A stretch of 21,406 nt of DNA from Methylococcaceae bacterium. GTDB taxonomy: Bacteria > Pseudomonadota > Gammaproteobacteria > Methylococcales > Methylomonadaceae. Below, in pieces: positions 1-7,494 of this stretch. The notes under the pieces were generated by a model that was not told where the DNA came from, ran no database searches, and was given only the letters and a program-made list of their open reading frames with translations. The stretch is from positions 1-21,406 of the forward strand of contig JABFST010000234.1 of NCBI GenBank assembly GCA_013140465.1, given 5' to 3'. The translations under genes were made by a program, and so were the position numbers. Numbering within the stretch: position 1 is the stretch's first letter; the number at the start of each line of letters is the position of its first letter.

Positions 1-358
1 CAAAAAGAGTGCCGCCAGCCTGTGTTGCGCTGTAGAGGTTAGCGGTAGATAAAGCCAATGTAGGTAAGCTAAAAGAGTTTGCTGTGTTGGCTTTTTGTGC
101 AGAAATAACGCGGCTGCCTGGCCATTGTGCAGCACGGTCGGAACCGGTAAACGCTACGGCGCAAACAATGCCGTCCCTATCCACAATCGTACCCCACATG
201 TTAAAGCCAAACCCGCCGTTTTCTTGGCCTTTAGCGGCTTGTAAAGCAGTCTTCAGGTCTGCATAGCTAGGTAAACTTTTGCAATCAGCAAAAGCTGAGT
301 TAGCGGCAAGTGCAAGCACGCCTGTTATTGCCAAGTTAGAGATAAGTTTTGTGTTCAT
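1..358 (-). CDS. Secreted GlcG/HbpS-family (DUF336) heme-binding-like protein, 3' end outside window
   Basis: The first 119 codons can be read on the minus strand from an ATG at 358-356, and the frame is still open at base 1. It has a typical Sec signal peptide (MNTKLIS, then a hydrophobic stretch ending ANSAFA, cleavage near residue 24). The mature part follows the GlcG/HbpS fold family: a helix with repeated Ala/Lys, then MWGTIVDRDG, VCAVAFTG and WPGSRVISAQKANTANSFS. Family members bind heme or act as small accessory proteins and are often annotated only as heme-binding. A GAGGA ribosome-binding site lies about 7 bases before the ATG. The protein is probably periplasmic. Its substrate is unknown, and heme binding is taken from the family, not shown here. 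It is transcribed away from serS and has no visible operon partner. Confidence 0.8.
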   Translation of the reverse strand, partial: MNTKLISNLAITGVLALAANSAFADCKSLPSYADLKTALQAAKGQENGGFGFNMWGTIVDRDGIVCAVAFTGSDRAAQWPGSRVISAQKANTANSFSLPTLALSTANLYSATQAGGTLF

Positions 359-442
359 TGTAGTGTCCTCATGATATAAAAAACTGGTTTAGTAAACGAG
401 ACTCAGAGTAGTTCCACCACTAAACCCTTGCTGGCATGTAAT

Positions 443-470
443 ATTAACAAATGCTGTTAATTTAAGTATA
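443..470 (-). promoter_or_regulatory. Candidate promoter and operator of the heme-binding-like gene
   Basis: Read on the minus strand, TATACT (470-465) resembles a -10 box. Just downstream, where the transcript would start, lies a perfect inverted repeat, ATTAACA-5 bases-TGTTAAT (443-461). A repeat overlapping +1 is a usual place for a repressor site. No good -35 box is visible, so the promoter call is weak, but the repeat itself is exact. Confidence 0.35.
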
Positions 471-703
471 GGACTTTCTTAAAGAAATTTCTTGGGTAAT
501 TTGTCACAGTGGCTATGACCCAGATTGGATATTGCATTCATCACTTTGACCCAAATTTGTGCGCAAAATCAATCTGGCCCAGTGCATAGCGCCGCCACTC
601 GTTAGCATTCATAGGCCTTAGTGCTAAAATCTGCTGTAATTTGCTGTTTGTCCTATTTGTAACCTCGTGTATTATGAAGAGTTTGTGCCTAATTGCTCAA
701 AGT

Positions 704-857
704 GCCAAGGGGGCTTGCTTGAAAATGGCCTAATGCACCAAACTTTAAACCTTGGCCTTAAAAGCATCGGCTAAAGTACACTTAAAGCCATAAATTTTTT
801 GCCGGCAAGTCGCCTTTTGCCATTTTATGGCTAAAGACACGCTAAAATCAGGATGCT
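704..857. repeat. Cluster of paired inverted repeats upstream of serS
   Basis: GCCAAGG (704-710) pairs with CCTTGGC (750-756). AGCATC (763-768) pairs with GATGCT (852-857) and encloses a perfect 9-bp pair, AGCCATAAA (786-794) with TTTATGGCT (824-832); inside that, GGCA (804-807) can pair with TGCC (818-821). There is also an imperfect direct repeat, GGCTAAAGTACAC (769-781) against GGCTAAAGACAC (829-840). The set could fold as RNA or be the remains of a small repeat element. Its function is unknown. Confidence 0.4.
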
Positions 858-922
858 AAGTGACAAACTTTGCATCTTGCGTGTCAACTCCACCCTACAA
901 CATATTAAGGTATACCGCCATT

Positions 923-2197
923 ATGCTAGACCCGCGTTTATTTAGGACTGAACTTGATTTTGTCACCCAACAACTCCAAAGACGTGCTTTTGCTTTTGAT
1001 TCAACAGCCTATCTTGCGCTGGAAGCCCAACGTAAAGATGTGCAGGTTAAAACCCAAGACTTGCAAAACGAGCGCAACAGCCGCTCTAAGGCCATAGGCA
1101 TAGCCAAAGCCAAAGGCGAAGATGTGCAGCCTTTGCTGGATCAAGTGCAGCATTTAGGCGATGCGCTCAAAGCGGCAGAAGCCAGCTTGGCGGAAATCCA
1201 AGTGCAATTGGAAACGCTCATGGAGAGCGTTCCCAATGTGCTGGACGCGTCAGTACCCGATGGCAAATCAGAAGAGTTTAACCTAGAAATCAGCCGCTGG
1301 GGCGATCTGCCCGAGTTTGATTTTGTCGCCAAAGACCATGTGGATTTGGGCGCACTATTAAAGGGCATCGATTTTGAGCTGGGCGTCAAAATTGCCAGCA
1401 GCCGTTTTGTGGTCCTGACCGGCCCCTTGGCACGTTTGCAACGGGCGATTATCCAGCTGATGCTGGACACGCACACCGAAGAACATGGCTATAGCGAAAC
1501 CTATGTGCCTTATTTGGCGAATGCCGACAGCCTGCGCGGTACAGGCCAGTTGCCCAAATTTGAGGCCGATTTGTTTAAGGCCCACGACAACCCCGCCCTG
1601 TATTTGATCCCCACTGCCGAAGTGCCTGTCACCAATATTGTGAGGGATACCATTGTTGATGCTAAAGACTTGCCGCTTAAATATGTCTGCCACAGCCCTT
1701 GTTTCCGTAGCGAGGCGGGGGCTTATGGGCGCGATGTGCGCGGCATGATCCGCCAGCACCAATTTGAAAAAGTGGAGTTGGTGCAAATCGTCAAACCCGA
1801 AGACTCGGCGGCGGCGCATGAAGCCTTAACCGCCCATGCCGAAGCCATCCTAAAAAAATTGCAGCTACCGTACCGCAAAATGTTGTTGTGCGCGGGCGAT
1901 ACTGGGTTTTCTTCGGCAAAAACCTACGATTTGGAAGTGTGGTTGCCAGGCCAAGCCGCGTATCGGGAAATCTCATCTTGCAGCAACTTTAAAGATTTTC
2001 AGGCGCGGCGTTTACAGGCGCGTTGGCGCAATCCAGAAACTGGCAAGCCCGAACTGCTGCATACCTTAAACGGTTCGGGTTTGGCGGCAGGACGTACCCT
2101 GATTGCGGTCATGGAAAACTATCAGGACGCGCAAGGCCGCATCCGTATCCCCGACGCATTAGTGCCTTATATGGGCGGTTTGACGCACATCGGCTAA
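923..2197 (+). CDS. serS: Seryl-tRNA synthetase
   Basis: This cytoplasmic class II synthetase charges tRNA-Ser (and tRNA-Sec where present). The 424-residue product has the family length. The N-terminal 100 residues form the charged, helical tRNA-binding arm ([13 protein letters not shown]). The catalytic core follows, with TAEVP near 231-235, class II motif 2 ([11 protein letters not shown], from about 261) and motif 3 (GSGLAAGR, about 384-391). I chose the ATG at 923 because [12 protein letters not shown] matches the normal SerRS N terminus. An in-frame GTG at 860 would add 21 residues unlike the family. AAGG at 907-910 is the likely, somewhat distant ribosome-binding site. The Sel1-repeat gene follows after 22 bases, so the two are probably cotranscribed. 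Nothing unusual is seen. Confidence 0.97.
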   Translation: MLDPRLFRTELDFVTQQLQRRAFAFDSTAYLALEAQRKDVQVKTQDLQNERNSRSKAIGIAKAKGEDVQPLLDQVQHLGDALKAAEASLAEIQVQLETLMESVPNVLDASVPDGKSEEFNLEISRWGDLPEFDFVAKDHVDLGALLKGIDFELGVKIASSRFVVLTGPLARLQRAIIQLMLDTHTEEHGYSETYVPYLANADSLRGTGQLPKFEADLFKAHDNPALYLIPTAEVPVTNIVRDTIVDAKDLPLKYVCHSPCFRSEAGAYGRDVRGMIRQHQFEKVELVQIVKPEDSAAAHEALTAHAEAILKKLQLPYRKMLLCAGDTGFSSAKTYDLEVWLPGQAAYREISSCSNFKDFQARRLQARWRNPETGKPELLHTLNGSGLAAGRTLIAVMENYQDAQGRIRIPDALVPYMGGLTHIG

Positions 2198-2219
2198 TCG
2201 CCATCACCCTAGGAATATC

Positions 2220-2687
2220 ATGTTTAAATTATCAAAAGTGCTGGTTGTTGCGGCTGTGTTCGCCACCCAAACCCTAGCCTACGCCCAAGAACCTGCCGCA
2301 GCCACTGCGGTTACACACGCTGCCGAACAAGGCGATGCCAAAGCGCAAGCCCAACTAGGCGCAATGTATTTGCTGGGCAGCGGCGTTGAAAAAAATGAGC
2401 AACAGGCCGCAGAGTGGTTTCTAAAAGCCGCCCGACAAGGCTATGCAGATGCGGAAATTATCGTCGCGGCCCTTTATGACAGCGGTGTCGGGGTTAAAAA
2501 TGATATGCCGCAAGCCACGCACTGGTACGAACAAGCAGCAGCCCACGGACACAGCACAGCCCAGGCCATTTTAGGCAAAAATGCGGCGGCTAAGGGCGGT
2601 GTGGCGTTTAATTACCAAGCCATGCGCCTGAGTGCCTCCAAACAAATCCCCCGCGAATACGCTAAACGATTACTCTTAACTCAATAA
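2220..2687 (+). CDS. Secreted Sel1-repeat (SLR) protein
   Basis: The product has 155 residues with a Sec signal peptide ([14 protein letters not shown], cleavage likely after AYA at 22). About three Sel1-like repeats follow, with the usual pattern of small residues: [17 protein letters not shown], then [20 protein letters not shown], then [15 protein letters not shown]. Sel1 repeats are TPR-like helical pairs that serve as protein-binding scaffolds. The partner here is unknown. An AGGA box lies 5 bases before the ATG. The gene sits 22 bases after serS and ends 5 bases before gltX, so it appears embedded in a tRNA-charging operon. A link between this periplasmic protein and that process is not implied. 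Confidence 0.85.
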   Translation: MFKLSKVLVVAAVFATQTLAYAQEPAAATAVTHAAEQGDAKAQAQLGAMYLLGSGVEKNEQQAAEWFLKAARQGYADAEIIVAALYDSGVGVKNDMPQATHWYEQAAAHGHSTAQAILGKNAAAKGGVAFNYQAMRLSASKQIPREYAKRLLLTQ

Positions 2688-2692
2688 CCCCC

Positions 2693-4096
2693 ATGACTAT
2701 CACTACACGTTTTGCCCCTAGCCCTACGGGCTATCTGCATGTCGGCGGTGCGCGCACAGCCTTGTTTTCATGGCTCTATGCACGCAAGCACGGCGGCCAA
2801 TTTATTTTACGCATAGAAGACACCGACTTGGAACGCTCCACCCAAGAGTCCGTAAACGCCATTTTGGAAGGCATGGCGTGGCTAGGGCTGGATTACGATC
2901 TCGGGCCGTTTTACCAAACCCAGCACTTTGACCGCTACAAAGCCATCATCCAGCAACTCATAGATCAAGGCGATGCGTATTATTGCTATTGCAGCAAAGA
3001 CGAGTTGGAGCAATTGCGTACCGAGCAAATGGCGAACAAAGAAAAGCCGCGCTATAACGGCAAATGCCGTGATTTGCATGAGGCTCCCGGCGACCGCGAG
3101 GCCGTCGTGCGCTTTAAAAACCCCCAAGATGGCGCAGTCACGATTAACGATTTGGTCAAAGGTACTATTGTGGTCGGCAACAAAGAGCTGGACGACCTAA
3201 TTATTGCCCGAGGCGACGGCACACCCACCTACAACCTCACGGTTGTCGTGGATGATATGGATATGAACATCACCCACGTCATTCGTGGCGATGACCATAT
3301 CAATAACACGCCCAGACAAATGAACATCTTAAAAGCCCTAGGCGCAAACCTACCGCATTACGCCCATTTGCCGATGATTTTGGGCGCAGATGGCGCACGT
3401 TTGTCCAAACGGCATGGCGCGGTCAGCGTAATGCAATTTCGTGATGACGGCTATTTGCCCGAAGCCCTGCTCAATTATTTAGTGCGCTTGGGCTGGTCAC
3501 ATGGCGACCAAGAAATTTTTAGCTTAGATGAAATGGTCAAATTGTTTGAACTCGACGATGTCAACGTATCGGCATCCACGTTCAACATGGAAAAACTGTT
3601 ATGGTTAAACCACCACTACATCATGAACGGCGATCCCGCCCATGTTGCGCGGCATTTAAGCTGGCATATCGGGCAATTGGGCATCGATCCGGCTGACGGC
3701 CCTGCCTTGGTGGACGTGGTATTGGCGCAGCGCGAACGCAGCAAAACCTTGGTGGATATGGCGGCAGCCAGTGTTTACTTCTATCAGGAATTTACCAGCT
3801 ACGACGAAAAAGCCGTCAAAAAGAACTTTAATGCCGAGGCCGCCCAAGTGTTGGCGGCATTACACGATGCTTTCGCCTTAGTCGGCGAATGGCACAGCAA
3901 AAACATCCATGATGTTATCGTGGAATTGGCGGCAGACTTGGGCGTGAATATGGGCAAAATCGCCCAGCCATTACGCGTGGCGGTGTGTGGATCGGCTGTA
4001 TCACCTGCAATTGATGTTACTTTAACCTTGGTCGGTAAAGAAAAAACCTTGGCCAGGATCATCAAGGCGATAGCATTTATCAAAACCTTAAATTAA
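2693..4096 (+). CDS. gltX: Glutamyl-tRNA synthetase
   Basis: This class I synthetase loads glutamate on tRNA-Glu in the cytoplasm. At 467 residues it is close to the E. coli enzyme. The N terminus has [13 protein letters not shown] (HIGH-type motif, residues 7-19), IEDTD at 41-45 and the KMSKS-type loop RLSKRHG at 236-242, followed by the helical anticodon-binding half. Cys98, Cys100 and Cys125 match the zinc site of E. coli GluRS, but the position of the fourth ligand (His127 in E. coli) is Asp, with a His at 129. The ATG lies 5 bases after the Sel1 gene without a clear ribosome-binding site, so translation is probably coupled. The gene is followed at once by a tRNA operon containing two tRNA-Glu genes, its own substrate. 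Confidence 0.97.
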   Translation: MTITTRFAPSPTGYLHVGGARTALFSWLYARKHGGQFILRIEDTDLERSTQESVNAILEGMAWLGLDYDLGPFYQTQHFDRYKAIIQQLIDQGDAYYCYCSKDELEQLRTEQMANKEKPRYNGKCRDLHEAPGDREAVVRFKNPQDGAVTINDLVKGTIVVGNKELDDLIIARGDGTPTYNLTVVVDDMDMNITHVIRGDDHINNTPRQMNILKALGANLPHYAHLPMILGADGARLSKRHGAVSVMQFRDDGYLPEALLNYLVRLGWSHGDQEIFSLDEMVKLFELDDVNVSASTFNMEKLLWLNHHYIMNGDPAHVARHLSWHIGQLGIDPADGPALVDVVLAQRERSKTLVDMAAASVYFYQEFTSYDEKAVKKNFNAEAAQVLAALHDAFALVGEWHSKNIHDVIVELAADLGVNMGKIAQPLRVAVCGSAVSPAIDVTLTLVGKEKTLARIIKAIAFIKTLN

Positions 4097-4097
4097 C

Positions 4098-4126
4098 TTG
4101 GACATTATTAAAATTACCTGTATAAT
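4098..4126 (+). promoter_or_regulatory. Strong sigma70 promoter of the tRNA-Ala/Glu operon
   Basis: TTGGAC (4098-4103), a 17-base spacer and a perfect TATAAT (4121-4126) lie between the gltX stop and the first tRNA. The bases right after the -10 box are GCCCG, the GC-rich discriminator typical of stable-RNA promoters under stringent control. Transcription should start near 4133, about 11 bases before tRNA-Ala. Confidence 0.85.
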
Positions 4127-4143
4127 GCCCGTTCTTAACTCAA

Positions 4144-4219
<76 letters not shown>

Positions 4220-4240
4220 AAGTTAAGCATTAAACGCTAA

Positions 4241-4316
4241 GTCCCCATCGTCTAGCGGCCTAGGACACTGCCCTTTCACGGCGGTAACAGGGGTTCGAAC
4301 CCCCTTGGGGACGCCA
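4241..4316 (+). tRNA. tRNA-Glu(TTC), copy 1
   Basis: The 76-base cloverleaf has CCA encoded. The acceptor stem GTCCCCA pairs with TGGGGAC, the discriminator is G, and the anticodon TTC lies in the loop CTTTCAC. The T arm GGGGTTCGAACCCC is typical. It is 21 bases after tRNA-Ala and is probably cut from the same transcript. Confidence 0.97.
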
Positions 4317-4396
4317 TAAGCGTCACATAACAATAGCACGCGTTTTAAACTTTTTGCTTTATGCACTAAGATTTAGGCCAGACTAAACCTGTTTTA

Positions 4397-4472
4397 GTCC
4401 CCATCGTCTAGCGGCCTAGGACACTGCCCTTTCACGGCGGTAACAGGGGTTCGAACCCCCTTGGGGACGCCA
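4397..4472 (+). tRNA. tRNA-Glu(TTC), copy 2
   Basis: All 76 bases are identical to copy 1; similarity stops within a few bases on either side, so this is a duplicated tRNA unit. The 80-base spacer between the copies ends in GACTAAA-5 bases-TTTAGTC (4381-4399). This hairpin overlaps the first three tRNA bases and could guide or compete with 5' processing. No separate strong promoter is seen in the spacer. Confidence 0.97.
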
Positions 4473-4480
4473 TAAAATAA

Positions 4481-4514
4481 AAGCCCGTCATTTCTTAATG
4501 ACGGGCTTTTTTTT
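4481..4514 (+). terminator. Rho-independent terminator of the tRNA operon
   Basis: A perfect 12-bp stem (AAGCCCGTCATT, 4481-4492, with AATGACGGGCTT, 4497-4508) and a TCTT loop are followed by a run of T to 4514. An A-rich stretch precedes the stem, so it may also act on the opposite strand, although the cytochrome gene ends over 200 bases away. Confidence 0.95.
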
Positions 4515-4720
4515 GCCCGCAATCTCAGCATCTTTTGCCGCAATGGGTTTTTAGCCGGAAAAATCCCGCAGAGTGGCAATCATCGTGCTGAATCTATGCG
4601 CCACAATGCCGTCCACGGTAAGGTTGGCCTAGGCAACGTAATTTCTACGCGGCTTCATTTTCTTAAATTTGTCAGTAATTAAGCGACTAGGCGCAGTTAA
4701 AAAAGTGTGGGGTTTTTACA

Positions 4721-5026
4721 TTAACGCTTAGCCTTCCGTAACACCCCCACCAACCACAACGCTTCCTCTTTATCCATAAACGGTTGCCACGGCGGCATTG
4801 CCGTGTTTTTGCGTCCGTTAAGGATAGTCGCCACTAAGTAGTTATCGGGTTTTCCGGCTAAGGTCTCTGGCAATAAGGCCGGGCCCATGCCGCCTTGTAG
4901 GCTAAGGCCGTGGCAGGCGCCACAATCATTTTTTAGCAACTCGCGTAAGCGGGTTTGGCGTTCGGGGGAGGGTTCGGCGGCAAGGCAATTGCAACTGAGG
5001 CAAAGCAGTAACAGGTATTTTTTCAT
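4721..5026 (-). CDS. Small periplasmic c-type cytochrome, c55X/NirC-like
   Basis: The 101-residue product has a signal peptide (MKKYLLLLCLSCNCLA). It carries one heme c site, Cys35-Gly-Ala-Cys38-His39, and a likely axial Met77 in TAMPPW. The stretches around ERQTRLRELLKNDCGACHG and LAGKPDNYLVATILNGR resemble cytochrome c55X/NirC, monoheme electron carriers usually encoded near nirS nitrite reductase. No denitrification gene is in this window, so the electron partner is unknown. I chose the ATG at 5026 because it gives a clean signal peptide; an upstream in-frame GTG at 5077 would put polar residues before it. The gene starts 60 bases after the ATP-grasp gene on the same strand and could be read from the ter transcript. 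Confidence 0.85.
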   Translation of the reverse strand: MKKYLLLLCLSCNCLAAEPSPERQTRLRELLKNDCGACHGLSLQGGMGPALLPETLAGKPDNYLVATILNGRKNTAMPPWQPFMDKEEALWLVGVLRKAKR

Positions 5027-5086
5027 GGGGTCTAGTGTGTTTTTAATGCGGTTGCCGCAGAAGCTTTGTTTATTCACGGGCTAGGG

Positions 5087-6103
5087 CTAGGCGGACAACA
5101 CCACAGCCGTATTCACCTCGCTCACCCTTAAGCCATAATGGATATGGGGTGTTTTTAAAGTCTCGCCTTTAATGCTTTGTAAGGCAATTTGCGCCAAATT
5201 TGCGCCTGATAAACAGGCCATGCCAAAGCCGCCGGAGGGGCGCGGGTTGATTTCCAATAGGCGCGGGCCTAATGCACTTGCCTTAAATTGGATGTTAAAC
5301 AAACCGTTAAGGCGGTAATGAGCGGTTAGCCGTTCGACCATGCCTTGGATCTCGGCATTGTTGTCAATAATTTGCCCGTGTCCGGCTAAAGGTTGTTTTT
5401 GGCGTTGCACAGCGCACAGCAATTCCCCGTGTTGTCCCGCGCAATCTACGCTCCATTCTACCCCCGGCAAATGTTCCATCACCAAGAGGGTAGGGAACTC
5501 GGGAGTCTTGTCCATACCTTGCCGCAATTCCGCTAAGGGGATTTGGTATTCCACGCCTTTAAGCAATTGGGTAATGCTGGCGCGGTGCGTGTCTAAAATC
5601 CGAAAGCCCAAACCATAAACCGATTCGGCGGGTTTAACGCATAACGCGGCATGGTGTGGTGCTAGGCTGGCGACGGCATGGTCAAATTCTGCGGCGGTAT
5701 TGACGGCGACAAACGCCATCGTCAGGGCAACGCTAGGGGGCAGTGCCGCATAAAAATGGGCTTTGTTGTGCAGCAAGGTCAGGGTGTCATAATCCGCTAC
5801 CGACATCACTTGGGTGCCAACGGCGCGGAACAGGTCATGATGGTGGCTGATAAGGGCGGCTTCTTTACCGGGCCAAAACAAGTGGATGCGTTGTTGCTGG
5901 CAAAATTCGACGCACCAGTTGAGATAGTCCGGCCCGCTCAGTTCAGCGGGTTCAAGAAAGCTTTCGTCTGCCGCCAAAAAGGCAGTCGCATTGCTGTGGC
6001 TGTGGGTGCAGACGATATGGGTTTCGCCTTCGGGTGCGGCAAGGCGTAAGTTGTTGAATACGGCGCCGATAGTCGAAAATGTTTTATTAAACCAAATTCT
6101 CAT
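5087..6103 (-). CDS. ATP-grasp ligase linked to the TerD genes
   Basis: The 338-residue cytoplasmic protein has an N-terminal pre-ATP-grasp Rossmann-like part (about 1-110) and an ATP-grasp domain (about 113-310). Visible motifs are HNKAHFY near 112, the ATP-binding lysine region VKPAESVYGLGF (157-167), the hinge VMEHLPGVEW (208-217) and the metal-binding EINPRPSGGFG (284-294). Such enzymes join a carboxylate to an amine or thiol, using ATP. Ligases of this kind are known to accompany TerD genes in a proposed small-molecule or nucleotide-like biosynthetic branch of Ter systems; the product is not known. Its ATG overlaps the stop of the preceding terD by one base (TAATG), showing translational coupling. 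The usual PRTase, TRSP and HAD partners are not in the window. Confidence 0.85.
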   Translation of the reverse strand: MRIWFNKTFSTIGAVFNNLRLAAPEGETHIVCTHSHSNATAFLAADESFLEPAELSGPDYLNWCVEFCQQQRIHLFWPGKEAALISHHHDLFRAVGTQVMSVADYDTLTLLHNKAHFYAALPPSVALTMAFVAVNTAAEFDHAVASLAPHHAALCVKPAESVYGLGFRILDTHRASITQLLKGVEYQIPLAELRQGMDKTPEFPTLLVMEHLPGVEWSVDCAGQHGELLCAVQRQKQPLAGHGQIIDNNAEIQGMVERLTAHYRLNGLFNIQFKASALGPRLLEINPRPSGGFGMACLSGANLAQIALQSIKGETLKTPHIHYGLRVSEVNTAVVLSA

Positions 6104-6696
6104 TAGAGGTGAGTTACGATAAGTGGGACGAGGTTGTCAATAGTGCGGCCTGTGCCGTTTTCGCCTATGGCGTGCATTTTCCATTCACCATTGTGGCGGT
6201 AAAGTTTTGCCATAATTTGAGCGGTATGCGAGCCTTGGGCACTTAAGGTGTAGCGGGCGATTTCGCTCTTGTTGCTGTTGTTAACGATGCGGCAATAAGC
6301 ATTTTCAACTTCATCAAAGGTTTGTCCGGTGTACGAGCTGACGGTAAACACCAATGCCTTTACCGTGGCGGGGATTTTGTCCAAATCCACTAAAATTTGT
6401 TCGTCATCGCCGTCACCTTCGCCAGTGCGGTTGTCGCCCGTGTGGATAATGCTGCCGTCGCGGCTTTTTAGCTGTCCGAAATAAACAATGTCGGCAACTT
6501 TGTTTTGTTCGTTAAACAGCACGCAAGACGCGTCCAAGTCGATGCTATTGCTGCTGCCGCCGCCAAACATGCCTTTTAGCAAACCGCCGCCGGATTTTTT
6601 GGCATCCCACCCCAAGCCCATAATGACTTTACTGAGTGTGCCGCCGGATTCTTTGGCGAGGGAGATTTTTTGACCTTTTTGTAAACTGATAGCCAT
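6103..6696 (-). CDS. TerD-family protein, TerZ-like, third in the cluster
   Basis: The 197-residue TerD domain starts MAISLQKGQKISL. The calcium-binding type motifs are kept: IDLDASCVLF and [15 protein letters not shown]. It differs from its two neighbours by a glycine-rich insert (GGGLLKGMFGGGSS, about residues 36-49) before the first motif, a feature shared with TerZ. TerD domains bind calcium and work in tellurite, phage and envelope-stress phenotypes; the cellular activity is unsettled. AGGAG lies 9 bases before the ATG. The 194-base gap to the upstream terD holds a strong hairpin, so this gene may be read at a lower level or from its own promoter. It is tightly coupled to the ATP-grasp gene. 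Confidence 0.93.
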   Translation of the reverse strand: MAISLQKGQKISLAKESGGTLSKVIMGLGWDAKKSGGGLLKGMFGGGSSNSIDLDASCVLFNEQNKVADIVYFGQLKSRDGSIIHTGDNRTGEGDGDDEQILVDLDKIPATVKALVFTVSSYTGQTFDEVENAYCRIVNNSNKSEIARYTLSAQGSHTAQIMAKLYRHNGEWKMHAIGENGTGRTIDNLVPLIVTHL

Positions 6697-6770
6697 GACG
6701 ATATGCTCCTGGGATGTAAGGGTGTAGCCTGTAGGCAGCTAAGATTAGGGTGGTTTTTGTATAGGTCTAG

Positions 6771-6785
6771 CGCCAACTGTTGGCG
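6771..6785. repeat. Perfect 15-bp palindrome in the terD2-terD3 gap
   Basis: CGCCAAC-T-GTTGGCG has 7-bp perfect arms about one base. On the minus strand it lies about 75-90 bases before the third terD and just upstream of TATACA, a possible -10 box with no convincing -35. It could be a regulator site for an internal promoter. Confidence 0.35.
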
Positions 6786-6833
6786 ATTGCCGACGGTTAA
6801 GTGGCGGGAGTTGAGTCGTGCTGTAAGAGAAAA

Positions 6834-6873
6834 CGGCAAGCTGCCCCAAACCCCAGTTTGGTGCAGCTTGTCG
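6834..6873 (-). terminator. Terminator-like or attenuator hairpin inside the ter cluster
   Basis: On the minus strand, 18 bases after the second terD stop, CAAGCTGC pairs with GCAGCTTG (6863-6870 with 6837-6844) and, after one mismatch, CCAAAC pairs with GTTTGG around a 4-base loop. The stem extends outward by about three pairs, including a G-U pair. It is followed by GTTTTCTC, an imperfect U tract. This may end most transcripts and let a fraction through to terD3 and the ATP-grasp gene. Confidence 0.7.
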
Positions 6874-6890
6874 GCAACTGCCCGGGTTGC

Positions 6891-7466
6891 TTAAACGCTG
6901 ACCCCAAAAGAACTTGCCAAGGGTCCTAAGCCGCCAGCAAAGCCTTGGCCTACTGCCTTAAATTTCCAATCGGCACCGACCCGATAAATTTCGCCGAAAA
7001 TCATCGCGGTTTCAACCGAGGCATCTTCGCTAAGGTCATAGCGGGCGATTTCTAGGCCGCCTTCGGCGTTGACCACACGGATATAAGCGTGGCTGACTTG
7101 ACCAAAGTTTTGTCTGCGCTCAACACCTTCGTGGATAGTGACGGTAAACACCACTTTGTCTAAGTCCGCAGGAATTTTTGATAGCTCAACATTTAGGGTT
7201 TCGTCGTCGCCTTCGCCAGCACCTGTGGTGTTGTCGCCCGCATGTTGAACTGCGCCGTCGGCGACGACTTTGTTGTTGTAGAAGCAAAAGTCGTTGTCTG
7301 AACGCACTTTGCCGTCTAATTTGACCAAAAATGCACTGGCATCCAAGTCAAAAGCCGTGCCGTCGGTGGCGCGTGCGTCCCAGCCTAAGCCGACGATGAT
7401 TTTGTTGAGGCCGGGGGCTTCTTTGCTAAGGTTGACGTTGCCGCCTTTGGTGAGTGAAATTGCCAT
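6891..7466 (-). CDS. TerD-family protein, TerE/TerD-like, second in the cluster
   Basis: The 191-residue protein is full length for the family. It starts [19 protein letters not shown], and the motifs [17 protein letters not shown] and [15 protein letters not shown] are intact. The C-terminal half is standard ([43 protein letters not shown]). The acidic motifs are the expected calcium ligands. It is much closer to the first terD than to the third, so these two look like a tandem duplication. AGGAG lies 6 bases before the ATG. It starts 28 bases after terD1 and should share its transcript. A strong hairpin follows its stop. I give no specific letter because TerD and TerE cannot be safely told apart by eye. 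Confidence 0.94.
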   Translation of the reverse strand: MAISLTKGGNVNLSKEAPGLNKIIVGLGWDARATDGTAFDLDASAFLVKLDGKVRSDNDFCFYNNKVVADGAVQHAGDNTTGAGEGDDETLNVELSKIPADLDKVVFTVTIHEGVERRQNFGQVSHAYIRVVNAEGGLEIARYDLSEDASVETAMIFGEIYRVGADWKFKAVGQGFAGGLGPLASSFGVSV

Positions 7467-7494
7467 GCGTGTCTCCTGTAAGAGTTATAGGTTA

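Larger units (their letters stand above)
359..922. other. Intergenic region with several inverted repeats, no gene
   Basis: I see no credible coding gene in these 564 bases, which lie between the divergent heme-binding-like gene and serS. The left part holds a candidate minus-strand promoter and operator (443-470) and a perfect palindrome AAGAAATTTCTT (482-493). The right part holds pairs of inverted repeats (704-756 and 763-857). The serS ribosome-binding site is probably AAGG at 907-910. Confidence 0.6.

Noticed and set aside
860..922. GTG start for serS adding 21 residues
   Set aside because: The added residues do not fit SerRS N termini, while the ATG at 923 gives the standard MLDPRLFR start.
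1358..1819. 153-codon minus-strand frame inside serS
   Set aside because: It is a shadow of serS codon usage, with no motif or ribosome-binding site.
4394..4579. 61-residue minus-strand frame across tRNA-Glu copy 2
   Set aside because: It runs through a tRNA gene and its terminator, so it cannot be a real gene.
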